64,000 bases of DNA, taken from contig VWND01000007.1 in assembly GCA_009599575.1 (NCBI GenBank), positions 806,001-870,000 of the forward strand, read 5' to 3'. This DNA comes from Blumeriella jaapii. Taxonomy: Eukaryota; Ascomycota; Leotiomycetes; Helotiales; Drepanopezizaceae. The position numbers and the translations under genes are program-made. Of the stretch, positions 1-10,488 are shown piece after piece. The notes under the pieces are model-generated. The model was not told where the DNA came from. It saw only the letters and a list, made by a program, of their open reading frames with translations, and searched no databases. How positions within the stretch are numbered: position 1 is the first letter of the stretch; each line of letters starts with the position of its first letter.

Positions 1-1029
1 GTCCCCGAGATTGGAAAGACGATAGGAAATATTGAAGAGCCAAGAGTTGACGCAGAGAGAGAGCTGGACGAGGATGAAGAGGATGACGAGGGAGACGACG
101 ACGCTACAAATGCTAAGCAGAGAGGCAACCGTTCGGAAGCCGTGAGCTACGCAGCAAACGACGAGGATGACGACAGAGTACAGGCTCAAATGCAAAAGGA
201 AGCCGAACCCGAAGAGGATATGGAGGACGAGGGCATTGGAGGCTCGCCCCGCGACCTCGGCAGCGACGATGAGGAAGACGGCAAGTCGAAACAGCACGAA
301 ACAGAAGATGCGGCCGAGCGCGAGGCTCGTGTCATGAAGAAATGCATCGACATCACCAAATTTCGATTCGATGAGTCGAATGGAGAATGGTGCGACTTGA
401 CCCTCGAATACCAGGCTGACGTCCCAAAGGTTCTCATGCTGTCCATCGTCGAGGATGCGCTCCGACGGACTCTGATCCAGAATATTCAGGGTTTAGGATC
501 TTGTACCTTCGTACCCAACGAAGAGGTCTTCGATTCTGCTACTGGCAAGAAGATCAAGGCTCCAGTCGTCCACACTACAGGTGTTAATCTCCAGGCGATG
601 CGCGAATACCAGCAATTCATCAACCCCAATACGATCTCCACCAACGACATTGCAGCAGTGCTCACCCACTATGGCGTGGAAGCTTGCCGGGCTGCCATTG
701 TCCAAGAACTCTCGGGTGTTTTTGGTGGTCACGGAATCAGCGTCGACCACAGACATCTGAACCTTATCGCCGATTTTATGACGAGAGGTGGGGGCTTCAG
801 TCCTTTCAACAGAAACGGCCTGAAGAGCAGCGTCAGTCCGTTCATGAAGATGAGTTTCGAGACCACGGTGGGTTTCTTGGCGGACGCGGTTATGGACGGC
901 GACTGGGACAATCTATCGAGTCCCAGTTCGAGGATAGTTATCGGGAGGATGAGCAAGGTCGGAACGGGGGCTTTTGATGTGTTGACCCAAGTGCCGACAG
1001 CGAAGAGTGATGACCAGGTGATGGCTTAA
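1..1029 (+). CDS. RPA190: RNA polymerase I largest subunit, C-terminal part (5' end outside window)
   Basis: The reading frame is open from base 1 to the TAA at 1027–1029, so this is the last ~342 codons of a much longer gene. A long acidic stretch (codons 15–95, rich in Asp/Glu) precedes a conserved C-terminal block. That block includes the LTHYGVEACRAAI helix, an HGISVDHRHLNLIADFMT segment and the final GGGFSPFNRNG / SPFMKMSFET stretch. These belong to the clamp/cleft end of the largest subunit of multisubunit RNA polymerases. The acidic insertion before the 'jaw' region and the ending VGTGAFDVL point to Pol I rather than Pol II, because there is no heptad-repeat tail. The enzyme transcribes rDNA in the nucleolus. 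Frame and family are clear; the N-terminal exons lie upstream of the window. Confidence 0.93.
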   Translation, partial: VPEIGKTIGNIEEPRVDAERELDEDEEDDEGDDDATNAKQRGNRSEAVSYAANDEDDDRVQAQMQKEAEPEEDMEDEGIGGSPRDLGSDDEEDGKSKQHETEDAAEREARVMKKCIDITKFRFDESNGEWCDLTLEYQADVPKVLMLSIVEDALRRTLIQNIQGLGSCTFVPNEEVFDSATGKKIKAPVVHTTGVNLQAMREYQQFINPNTISTNDIAAVLTHYGVEACRAAIVQELSGVFGGHGISVDHRHLNLIADFMTRGGGFSPFNRNGLKSSVSPFMKMSFETTVGFLADAVMDGDWDNLSSPSSRIVIGRMSKVGTGAFDVLTQVPTAKSDDQVMA

Positions 1030-2078
1030 GGATTTCGCGACCACGTGTCACGATCTGATGTGTATATTTGGAGTCTGGCTGGGCGGTCGGTCGCTGGAGG
1101 AGTAAATAGCAAAAGTCTGGCGCAAATAGAAATCTTGGGATCTGTACATATTTCCGATCCATTCATTTTGCTCTCTAAGCTCTCTCTTGTACCTCGGTGT
1201 CTGTGTTTTGAGCTGGTTAGCAGCATTTTACATTCGCCAGCTTTCCAACTCAACTCTTGAGAGAACGTTCGCTATTTGGAGACGACATAATCGCTTAAGG
1301 GCTGAGGTTAGTTAATAAAGGAGGGGCCGTCGTCTCTATCTTACTCGTCGATACACAAGCGAGGGGGAGAAATTAGTGAGGTCAACATCAGCACAAAGCG
1401 GTTGTCTATTGTTTTATTTACGTAAAATCAGGGATGTGTCTACGTCTTCTCTTCTTTTGTTTATCTTGTGTTTCTTGACGATGTTCCAGGCATTATTGAT
1501 CAACATGACTCGGGCAACTTTTACAAGCCTTGATTCGTCGCAACACGAATTGCAGAAACACCGACGATGGAATCATTAGTGCAACATCCTCCTGCTAGCG
1601 AAATCAAATTTCAGGAGGAGATACAGTCGCAACATGCTTGGACGACCCGTTACTGCCGTATAAGCGTACTTGATTGATGCGGAGAGGTGGAACTGTTATG
1701 ATGGAAAGAAAAACCTGTTCGACACGAAATATCAGATATCCCATTACAAAAAAGGATAGATGTAAAAACATGTATTTGATGATGATACACAACTATCGGA
1801 CCATATAAGTCGAGTCCTGAAATCTCTCCGGGTTGATGATCAGCATGGGGTGATTAAATTAAGTAGGTAGGGCACAAAAGGTTAGGGCACAGAGATAAGG
1901 TTACGATAAGTAGGGCTGAAAAAAATTCATTGCCTGGGGTTTTGAGAAGGATGGAGACAGCCAAACCTGCCCGTCGCTTCTCTCTTTATCCAACTCTTTC
2001 ACCATTAGCAAATATGATAACAACCATCAATATTTGACCAGCAGCCTCGCAGCGATTAAGAGCGCCTCCCCCACTACC
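1030..2078. other. Intergenic, RPA190 3' side and TBF1-like 5' side
   Basis: No supportable gene in this 1.05-kb stretch. Short open frames here have no family resemblance and no splice logic. The last 100–200 bp, pyrimidine-rich, probably carry the promoter and 5' UTR of the telobox-protein gene. Confidence 0.6.
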
Positions 2079-4350
2079 ATGACTTTCACCGAGCAGTCCC
2101 CCCGAGAGGAAGCGGGTGAGTTTCTACTTTGTGACCAGTTCTGGACTCTGAGCGCCATTGATTTCAGTCGGAAAAGGCGGAAGACGTTCGTTTCATCTTG
2201 ACGGCTTGTACTAACACTACCAGGCGCGGAAATTTCCATCAAGCACGAGGCCCCAGATTACCAGACGTCCTTGGATTCCCCAACGTCCTCACCCGTCAAA
2301 CGCCGCCGGTCTGATCACAGTCAAGATGGAGGAGACAAGCGGCAAAGGATTGACTCTGCTGCAGCGATAGAAGATCAGAATCTGAGCGACCCCTCCTCCC
2401 TAAGCATCGCAGACCTGGCTGCCCAAGCTTCAGAGGCTGTGATGCAGCAGTTTCTGGCTGCCAACCAAGAATCCACAAGTCCCCCTCAGCCCGAACTCTC
2501 AGATGCTCCGGCAAGCGTGGAGTCCACAGACCATAACAGAAGTGTGTCGGATGGAAATGACTTTATCTCGGACCCGTATCTTTACATGCGGATTCTCAGT
2601 CTGCCTATGCTAGAGAGCTTGGTAAGGAGCCAGTTGTATGCCCGTGTCCCAGATTACCCTGACTTTCCTTAGTCCACCCAGATACTGGTAATGTTAGCGC
2701 AAGGGCCGTGTAACGAGACTATCAAAATGGTGTATGATCCAGATTCCGAGCTTGGTCAGGCCTACACCACGTTGAAGGCGCTCTTTGACCAAACCAAACG
2801 GATATATTCCGAGGACGGTCTGTTTCTTTATGCGGACGAACTTGATATCAAGGAGCCGGAGCATAGAACCACAATTCGACTTACAAACCTCGCATCGTTT
2901 TCCGTGGCTGTGTTCGCCTCTTCCGCCGGGTTTTACGAACTCAGTTCCTCATTCATCGACATAGTCACCCCTGAGGGTGCTTGCTTGGAGAAGGAGCCTG
3001 GTGAGCTTCTTGTAAACCTCAAGACTCAGATGTATCTGTCTATGGTCACGTCAGAAGAGCAGCCTGAAACGAAAGAAGACATTCTTGAAGAAATGTTTCC
3101 TTTCGATTTCGAGCATTTGTTGAAGCAAAGGCACCCGGATATACCACTTTCAGGGGACGAGCTGGAGTTTATCAAATTAGTCACTCAACGTCGAGATTTC
3201 CTGATGAAGGAGCACACCGATGTGGAGTCTACGCGTAGGTCAACTCGACATGCCGCCAACTGGGATCTGCTGACACACACAAGAGGCTTTGTCGGAGAAG
3301 TTTAGCTGGGAAGGTTTTCTTACGAGCGTCAGTACTTATCTTCGGAATCATTACAAACCCCTGCTCGGCCCCTACATGAAACGCCATGCTCTCACGATAC
3401 CTGTGGTACCTCGGCGGACTTCTCACCAGCGTAATCCGGAAGACCACTCTAATCCTGCAAATGGCTTGCACATTGTTAACACTGTGACAAGCCCTTCCGA
3501 TCAGGATATTTCTGTGCATGCACAGCAGGCAGCTGACGAAGTCTTGAAAGCACTGGGCTACACTGACGAGACCCAAGGTACTACCATTGATCCTCTCAAT
3601 CTCTCTAGTCTGTCTTAATAACGTGCAATAGCCTTTGGTCCGCAAACGGAAAAAGAATCTCGGCAGAGCCAGGAAGATCTTGGAGATACCGCAAATGCGG
3701 TCCCTTATCCCACTCAAAGCGCCCCAACACAGGAGCTGTATGAGAAGGCTCGGCGAGCTGCTAGTTCAAAAGCGAGCAATTGTGTGCGCCGACCTGGAAT
3801 CAGTCAAAGACGACCTTGGTCCACTGAGGAGGAGAACACTCTGATGGCTGGTCTTGACCAAGTCAAAGGACCATATTGGAGCCAAATTCTTGCCCTGTAC
3901 GGATCCTCAGGGACCCTAAACGATATACTCAGGGACCGAAATCAGGTCCAGCTCAAAGACAAGGCCAGAAACCTTAAGCTATTTTTCCTGAAGAGCGGGA
4001 TCGAGGTGCCTTACTACCTCCAATGTGTCACGGGAGAGCTGAAAACGCGAGCCCCGAGCCAAGCAGCCAAAAGGGAGGCCGAGCAGCGAGCGCGACTTGC
4101 CAGCGATGACGAGCAGATGCGCCAAGAGGGGATCTCTGCGCTGACTGGTATGGCGTATCATGCCCATGATCGAGACAGCTCGGGCAGCCTGTCATCAGAA
4201 GCTAGCGATTACTATGATGGCTCTGAGGGGCTTCAAGTTGTCGAACCCCAGCAGAACGGGGACGAACCAATCCAAGAGCCTGTTCAGCCACAGACGGCGC
4301 CTGTAGCCCAGATGGTGACGGCCTCACCAATTTCTGGCGATGGCGCGTGA
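2079..4350 (+). CDS. TBF1: TRF/Tbf1-type telobox-binding protein (TRFH plus Myb), 5 exons
   Basis: Double-stranded TTAGGG-repeat-binding protein, expected at telomeres and at some promoters. Exons: 2079–2115, 2224–2621, 2673–3234, 3284–3577, 3632–4350; the coding sum of 2010 nt gives 669 residues. A TRF-homology (dimerisation) region covers about residues 105–330. The splice at 2621/2673 restores ESLSTQILVMLAQGP, and the splice at 3234/3284 restores ALSEKFSWEGFL. The C-terminal Myb domain (about residues 490–550) has PWSTEEE for helix 1 and VQLKDKARN as the telobox motif. A consensus sumoylation site, IKHE (Lys19), lies at the extreme N-terminus, split off by the first intron. The TRFH-then-C-terminal-Myb order matches Tbf1/Taz1. 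Which of the two it is functionally closest to cannot be told from sequence alone. Confidence 0.9.
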
Positions 4351-4818
4351 GCTGCACGTTTGCTAGGCTGTTGGAAGCGCATTGCTCTTGGGCTGTATCG
4401 ATCAGAAGATCATCCGTCACCCTCCGCCGTGTTCGGCAGCGATGATGTATACCTAGTCATAGACCCCTTCAAGAAATTCTTGATCTTGCTTGATCTTGAT
4501 TTTCTGGTCTTGTCCAGAGACCCGACCGACTTCGGTGTCTGCCCCAGCTGATGGACCACCTCAAACATGCAATTACAGTATCAAGTACAAGCTGTCTTAG
4601 GTGTTTGTTGGTTGGTGCGAGTCTCGATCCCCGGGGCACGGTATTATTCTATGGGACCTGTGAATAATCGATGCGTCTCAATACCCCCCTCCGATCTTCA
4701 CGAGCCAGGTGCAAGCAAGCAAGCAAGGGCAGATAAAATCCATCCATAATTGCGGCTCGTGCTTCCTTCCTACTTACTGTATGTACAGTACAGTACATTA
4801 CCCAAAGTAAACAAGCTT

Positions 4819-5450
4819 GCGACGTGCAACAAAAAACCCCTCGATCGAGTACGAACGAGAGCTAGCGAGCGGGACGCAGCCCGAAGAGCAGCCTCAGGCA
4901 GCTTTTTTTCCATTTCGTCTCGGCTCCGAAGCCCTCTAGAAGTATGTGCTGCTGCACTACTGTATATACAATAAGTGTCAAAGGGTCGGTCATACTGTAC
5001 TGTACATACACAACATCTATCTATCTGTCTGTGCTGTGCTGTACAGTACAGTAGGTATGTACAGTAGAAAAAAGCCAGAAGGGTCACTCTCAAGCTGCGA
5101 CGTGCAACAAAAACACGTGATGCGAAACTCGTGGTGCTGGACGCTCTTCTGATTGGTCAACGTGTACATAACAAGCCTTACTGTACATACTGTATTGTAC
5201 TGTGTACAAGACAGCGCCAACGCCAGGCAGGGACAGAGGGATCATGCAAGCAGCCTGAGGCAGACTTTTGGATTTGTTTTCCCGGCTCGGAAACGTCGAT
5301 TCTTTTTCTCGGCGGGAATGTGTTAAAGGCCCTCCCCCCCCCCCCCCCCCCCCCAGAAGCCAGACGGGTCGCCCTCAGCTGCGATGTGCAACAGAAACAC
5401 GTGATGTAGAACATGTGGCGCGAGGTACAGAAAAAAGCTCTTCTGATTGG
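4819..5450. repeat. Three decayed tandem copies of a ~280-bp unit
   Basis: The marker GCGACGTGCAAC starts at 4819 and 5097, and its variant GCGATGTGCAAC at 5381, giving spacings of 278 and 284 bp. Copies 2 and 3 continue in parallel through ACACGTGATG and CTCTTCTGATTGGTC. Copies 1 and 2 share a later block starting GCAGCCT(C/G)AGGCAG and ending TCGGCTC(C/G)GAA. Between shared blocks lie GTACTGTAC-type motifs. Identity is visibly imperfect, so the array is old. It contains no convincing ORF. Confidence 0.7.
5334..5354 (+). repeat. Homopolymer of 21 C
   Basis: An uninterrupted run of 21 cytosines sits inside the second 280-bp unit. A second run of the same length is at 63801–63821. Both are prone to assembly length error. 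Confidence 0.95.
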
Positions 5451-5513
5451 TCGGGGAATATACAGTACTGTACACATACAGCACAATACTGTCTGTACTG
5501 TGTAAGGTATGTA

Positions 5514-6033
5514 CACAGTCTATCGGTTAAGTATTATTCCTGGTTAAAAACAGTGGGGGTGTGGAGACAAAACTTGACCTAACTGAGTAGTATTTCATGC
5601 AATAATAAAATTAACTTTTACAAGGTATACGTATTCAAATTACGAAAAATACGAAGTTTGAGAACTGCTTTCGGATTACAATGTAAAATTTTTTAATATT
5701 CTTTACATTCATCTTCGGCGTTAATAACAGCTTGACACCGATTGAATAAAGCAAGCTAATATCACGTCGCTGACCTCGAGTTAAATCAGAAGCTTTTAAA
5801 CGTTTAGAAACTGAAGTAGAAGCTGAAGTAGAAGCTGAAGCCATTGCGTTGCGTTGCGTTGTATTGGGTTGTATTGCGTTGTGTTGTGTGAAAATTTTGC
5901 TCGTATCTCTTATATTGTAATTTTGTCGTATTTCGTGAAAGCTTACCGGAAGTTGGGTTGTTACAGTACTTGATTGGGCTAAGGTGAAATTATCCCTGTT
6001 TGACCAGGAATAATACTTAACCGATAGACTGTG
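5514..6033 (-). mobile_element. Non-autonomous Tc1/mariner-type element, 520 bp, with TIRs and TA duplication
   Basis: The first 31 bases (5514–5544, starting CACAGTCTATCGG) recur as an exact inverted copy ending at 6033. Both ends abut TA (5512–5513 and 6034–6035), as expected for Tc1/mariner target-site duplication. Beyond 31 bp the arms diverge. The interior is AT-rich, holds a pentanucleotide tract (5845–5890) and encodes a short minus-strand remnant of a transposase N-terminus. At 520 bp it cannot encode a full transposase, so it needed help from elsewhere. The insertion lies 33 bp beyond the TAD1 stop codon, in that gene's 3' region. Confidence 0.85.
5635..5844 (-). pseudogene. Tc1/mariner transposase N-terminal remnant
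   Basis: The minus-strand ORF from 5844 to the TGA at 5635–5637 encodes about 69 residues. A Ser/Thr/Ala-rich start is followed by DLTRGQRRDISLLYSIG. This resembles the first helix of the helix-turn-helix DNA-binding domain of fungal Tc1-type transposases (LTR-x-QRRDI). The rest is AT-rich, low-complexity, and lacks the second helix-turn-helix and the DDE catalytic residues. It is a relic inside the TIR-bounded element. Confidence 0.65.
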
Positions 6034-6068
6034 TATGTACCTGTCTAAAGGCACGTGACACCTCATCC

Positions 6069-7486
6069 TCAGCTTTCGACCCCATCTACACCCCACTCTT
6101 CACCACCCACGTTCCTCACCCAGCCCTTTAAAGCATCCGCTCTCACATCAGCCTTCACTTGCCATCTCGATTGGAGTAGGTCACTCTGCTTGACCAAGGC
6201 ATAGCTGTCTACCCTCAAGGCTCTTTCGATCTCAGGAGCCTGTACAGAAACCAGTGCCGCGACGTCCAGAGCAAGCTTCCACGTCCTGCGCTTGCAGACT
6301 CGACTCGCTCCCTTGAGAGAGAACTGTTTCCGGCCTTGCAGCCCTCCTCCGATCAAGGTGTCGCTGTGATTGGGCGTCCATGATGTGGCGATGTTCGAAG
6401 GAACCATCTTTTGCCCGGGTTGGAGCGGCTGGCGACGGCTGCAGGGGAAGTCCTTCTCCGTGGTGAGGATGTTGAAGGGGCGAAAGGCGTACCCGCCTTC
6501 CCATTCCTTGTTCGCCAGAGGAGATAGTCGTCCGGAGCGCGAGAATGCTCGTGCGCAGGCGACGGGGGAGTGTTGCGAGGTGGGCAAGACAAGCGAGTGG
6601 ATGTAAACATTGCTAGGCGAGATGAGCAGGGAAGCGACAGATGACAGCAGCGAGGTGGATTGCTTCAGTGCAATCTTGTCGGAGCATGATTTAGAGAGAG
6701 TCGGTGGAGCGTCTGGGCGAGAAGGCTTGCGACGGATTGCACCCAGGTCGGAAAAGTACCCGCGACCATGAAGGACAGCCTCTGCCGATGGTGGGCTATC
6801 TTGGATAGGTGTCATCGGGGGTAAGTCCCAAGGAGTTGGATCTTCTTGAGCAGCGATGGTGAGCTCCATGCTTGCATCACCACCTGTGGAAGTGTCAGTA
6901 GAGCATCTAGATCGCGACAAGTGAGGTCTGGGAGTACAGGGGGCTTCTGAGCAATACATGTGGAGGCTGATTCCCTCGACCAAGGCAAATGGCTGGAAGT
7001 CCTTTTCGCTTCTTTCATCCCGATGCCTGAGACGCACGTACTCCGACGACCTTGCCCCCGGAGAAGATGCCAATGCATAACATTCTTCGAGCAGAAAACG
7101 GTTGAAGGAGCGGATAGCCAGGATTTCGGCATGCCAGTCATGCAGCACCACGCCCTGGGCCCGAGCAATGCTCTTTTGCGGGAGACATTTCATGCCAGTC
7201 CTGTATCAATGAGAAACTCTGTCTTTCTTCCCTCCCCGACGGGTGCACACACATACGCTGCCGCAAGGCACGTCACGCCCTGCTGCCCTGTGAGATCTTA
7301 CCGTCAGCCTGACGATCTGCATCGTGATCTCACGGAACGAGAGGCCGAACCCTGTGCCACAATGCCGCTGAATGGCACCCACTCCTTGACCTCGTCACTC
7401 CTCACTAACGGCTTCCTCTTGGCAGGCCATGTGTCGAACACATCCAAGACTGTCTTTGCGATCTCATGGCCCGAAGTCATCTCCAT
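6069..7486 (-). CDS. TAD1: tRNA-specific adenosine deaminase (ADAT1/Tad1), 4 exons
   Basis: Deaminates adenosine 37 of eukaryotic tRNA-Ala to inosine. Exons on the minus strand: 7486–7334, 7279–7257 (only 23 nt), 7200–6938, 6883–6069; the sum of 1254 nt gives 417 residues. Zinc-site motifs of the ADAR/ADAT1 deaminase domain are visible: HAE (in VVLHDWHAEILA) with the catalytic Glu, the PCGD cysteine created by removing the third intron (CSEAPCGDASMEL), and the third Cys in LSKSCSDKIALKQ. Intron 3 is 54 nt, in frame and free of stops. Ignoring it would add 18 residues between the Cys and Gly of PCG, which argues for splicing. A transposon remnant begins 33 bp past the stop. Divergently arranged with the C2-domain gene. 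Confidence 0.88.
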
Positions 7487-7532
7487 GTCACATGTTAATA
7501 TGTATCACAGGGAAGATTTTGGTGTTATAGAT

Positions 7533-7574
7533 GTGGTTGTTGTTGTTGTCGTCGTCGTTGTTGTCGTTGTCGTG
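7533..7574 (+). repeat. GTT/GTC trinucleotide tract in the TAD1–C2-gene intergenic region
   Basis: About 42 bp of mixed GTT and GTC units lie in the ~360-bp gap between two divergently transcribed genes. It is open in some frames, which explains spurious poly-Val/poly-Thr ORFs here. No other element stands out in the gap. Confidence 0.85.
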
Positions 7575-7845
7575 GACAGAACATGGCCAGGACTAGATTT
7601 ATACTGTCGAGAGAGCCCGGTGCGGTCGGTGCTGGACCCTTCTATGCCAAGTGATGGGAGAGCGGCTCCGCCACTCCCACCCATCACGTCCGGTCAAGAA
7701 CGCTCAAACGTGCCGTGTGTCATCGCATCTTCCACATTCCAAAGTCTGAGCCCAGGTAGAGCATGAACAATCCCTTGAGTATGTACCACCTTGTTTACTT
7801 CGTGTCTGTTTCCATTCCATGCCCACCCGTGCTTCCACAGCCAAT

Positions 7846-9111
7846 ATGCTCAACATATTAGTCTCCAAGGCCCGCCGGGTGCGTATGATCACACCAACTC
7901 TGCCCTTCCCCATCTTCCACCACGATTCACTCTGTCATGTCGCACGCTGACATGTATCCTCGCAGCCCAAGTTCGAGCTCGCGCTGAGAGTATGATGACC
8001 TCACGATCCTGCCCTCGTGTTCGCGAGACTGACTGGCGGAACAGATCTTTGACCTCAACAACGTCCCGCTGGTCAGCGGAACCTCCTATGTGAAATGGCA
8101 TCTCCCAGCCTCGAATTCCGCCGAGCACCGTGGCAAGACCGATCCGGCTCCCATCAAGGAACACAAGGTCTCCTGGGACTACATGAAAACGATACCGGTC
8201 CGGGTCACCATCGACAAGAACAACCAGCTACAAGAATGCAGCGTCCACTTCGAAGTGGTGCAGGACTACAATGTTGCTGGGCTGAGGGGTGAGAAGATAA
8301 CGCTGGGAACGCTCACGCTGAATCTGTCCGAGTATGTGGACGAAAGCGAGATGGGTGCGGATGGGGAGGAGGGCGTCGTGAGGAGGTACCTGATGCAGGA
8401 CAGCAAGATCAACAGTACGTTACGGATTGGGATCCTGATGAAGCAGATCGATGGAGAGCGCAGCTTCGTGGCGCCCCCATTGAAGACAGCGCCAGTTTTT
8501 GGTGGTATCGCGGGAATCATGGCCGGGGAGCAGACGGAGCGGGATGACATAGGACGTGGGTATTCCGCTTTGGTCAATACATGAGAATGCAACTGACCGG
8601 GCTAGACATGGCTACCTTGTGCAAATCCAGGGACCATGGTGAGCTGCAGGACATGTACAGGCGGACTCTGGCAGCTTCTTGGGCCGCACATGCAGACGAG
8701 CTACCGGCAGACCAATGTCTGGAGGATATCTTCAACGGAGGCGATGGGTGGAAGCACCATGACAGATTTGATACCCCGAAGATCACACAAGCAGAGCATG
8801 CTGAAGAGGAGGACCGGATACGAAACCATCATCGCTCACAGTCGGGAGCCAGTTCCAAAAGTGTGATTTCTCAGAACACGGTAACCACTGGGAAGATGAC
8901 CCCGAGATCGGGTCACAAACACTCCAATAGTCGAGATACTCTGGCGCCTTCTCCTGCGTCCAATAATTCAGCGACAGATCTGAGTCGTGCCAATAGTCCA
9001 GGGAGCTCGTCGGACAGGGGCAGAACGGGGTACAGAAGAGCTCCAGGACTCGACGAATTTGATATCCGGGACGACCTGGTAGCCTGGAGGTTACCTGGGA
9101 TTGTGAAATGA
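7846..9111 (+). CDS. N-terminal C2 (EEIG1/EHBP1-type) domain protein, 4 exons
   Basis: Exons 7846–7878, 7966–7989, 8045–8555 and 8606–9111 give 357 residues. The first ~150 residues form an NT-C2 fold: KFELALRIFDLNNVPLVSG, VKWHLP, KEHKVSWDY, then strands ending TLTLNLSEYVDE and a GILMKQIDG strand. This is the domain of EEIG1/EHBP1 proteins, usually a membrane- or Rab-binding module. The second half starts with ELQDMYRRTLAASWA and a DIFNGGDGW motif, and then becomes Ser/Thr-rich and probably disordered. Exons 1 and 2 are very short (33 and 24 nt); they were chosen because they give the only in-frame lead into the C2 core. A trafficking role is inferred from the family; the exact function is unknown. 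Confidence 0.8.
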
Positions 9112-9365
9112 TGCTTGTACACCCTATATCTGTATTGATGGGGCTCAGGGGTCCATCCACGCATCCAGATGTACTACCGCAAAAATTGTTCCTCCGCTTC
9201 TTCGGGAGTATCTGTAATGTGCCAGAACAGTTCTGTGCTAAAACTGCCACAAATCCCGCGCTTTGCGTGGTTTTCTGAAATGTGCTCCTCCTCCTTTCTC
9301 GCACGCCGTGACACGCCCCGTATGTCAGATCCAACGCTCACCAAGAAGCCAAACCGCCCACCCCC

Positions 9366-9993
9366 TCAAGCCTCCTCACCATCATCCACAAGCCTCGCCC
9401 TCACAATCCTCACCTCCTCAACCGGCCTATCCTCCGCCCCGGTCCTTACCAGGCCCATCCTCTTCACGACGGCCAGGCCGCGCGTCACCCTGCCAAAGAT
9501 GGTATGCTTGCCGTCCAGCCACGGCGTCGGGGCCAGCGTGATGAAGAACTGGCTGCCGTTCGTGTTCGGGCCGCTGTTGGCCATGCTCAGGATGCCGGCG
9601 CCGGTGTGCTTGAGCGCGGGCGAGATCTCGTCCTCGAACTTGTCGCCGTAGATGCTGGCGCCGCCGCGGCCGGTGCCCGTCGGGTCGCCCGTCTGCAGCA
9701 TGAAGGAGGGGATAATGCGGTGGAAGAGGAGCGCGTCGTAGTACCCGCGGGACACGAGCGTCGAGAAGTTGGTGCAGGTCTGGAGAGGGAGGGGGTCGCG
9801 TTAGTGACGGGTTGCGGCTGGAGGGGGCGGAAATGGAGAGGATTTTGTAGCACGCACGACGTACCTTGGGAGCGTGGTCGTTGTAGAGTTCTACGAAGAT
9901 GGTGCCCTGTGGATTGAGTTGATCAAGCTTTCCTGGTGTGTAGATGGGGCCTGGACCTACCATCGTGGTCTCGAGGGCAATGTTGGTTGCCAT
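9366..9993 (-). CDS. Peptidyl-prolyl cis-trans isomerase, PPIL1-type cyclophilin, 3 exons
   Basis: Exons 9993–9961, 9906–9865 and 9779–9366 encode 162 residues, the usual size of single-domain PPIL1-like cyclophilins. Diagnostic segments: [15 protein letters not shown] (created by splicing), [20 protein letters not shown] with the catalytic Arg of [24 protein letters not shown] with the active-site Phe and Trp, and a final FGRV strand. Without removal of intron 1 the protein would gain about 18 unrelated residues after the start, so the spliced model is preferred. Family members act in the spliceosome as prolyl isomerases. Divergent from the signal peptide peptidase gene. Confidence 0.92.
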
Positions 9994-10488
9994 GATTGTG
10001 GCCGCTTTGCGCCGGAGCAAATCTCTCGAGGATCAGGAGAGTGACGGATTCCAGGATTGGCCCGGGATTTGGTATTTGCGATCTCCAGATTTTCCGATCC
10101 TTGATATTTGCGAAAGTGGCGGTGGAAGGTGAGCAGATTGACGGTTCCAGATGTTGTTGACATGTTTTTGGAGGGGTCGGCATCGCGTTACAGTACATCC
10201 CCGTCCTTGCATCCTGGCGACGACGATGGCTTGCTGCAGGCATCTGCGTCGCCGGCTTACTGTGTTCTTTCTCGTTCCTAGCTCTCCTTTTGCACAACTT
10301 TGTTCCTTTCCTGACTACAATTGAAGAATCAAAAACTCTTGAAGAAAGCGACCTGGCGTCGCCTTTTAGCTCACCTCGGTCTCCTCACGTGTCTTCAAAC
10401 ACTCGACATTCCTCTATCTATCTACAGTACTGTAGGTACACACTCAAGGGCTGAGCTCTTTCCAATACGCACCGCACCAGCCGAAAAC
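9994..10488. promoter_or_regulatory. Shared divergent promoter region, cyclophilin / signal peptide peptidase
   Basis: This 495-bp gap separates two head-to-head genes. It holds GTACAGTAC-like motifs (around 10189 and 10424) and a CTCACGTGTC site near 10387. No gene is seen. Confidence 0.5.

Noticed and set aside
6960..7766. 268-codon plus-strand ORF opposite TAD1
   Set aside because: Shadow of the well-supported TAD1 exons, extended by the GTT/GTC tract (poly-Val).
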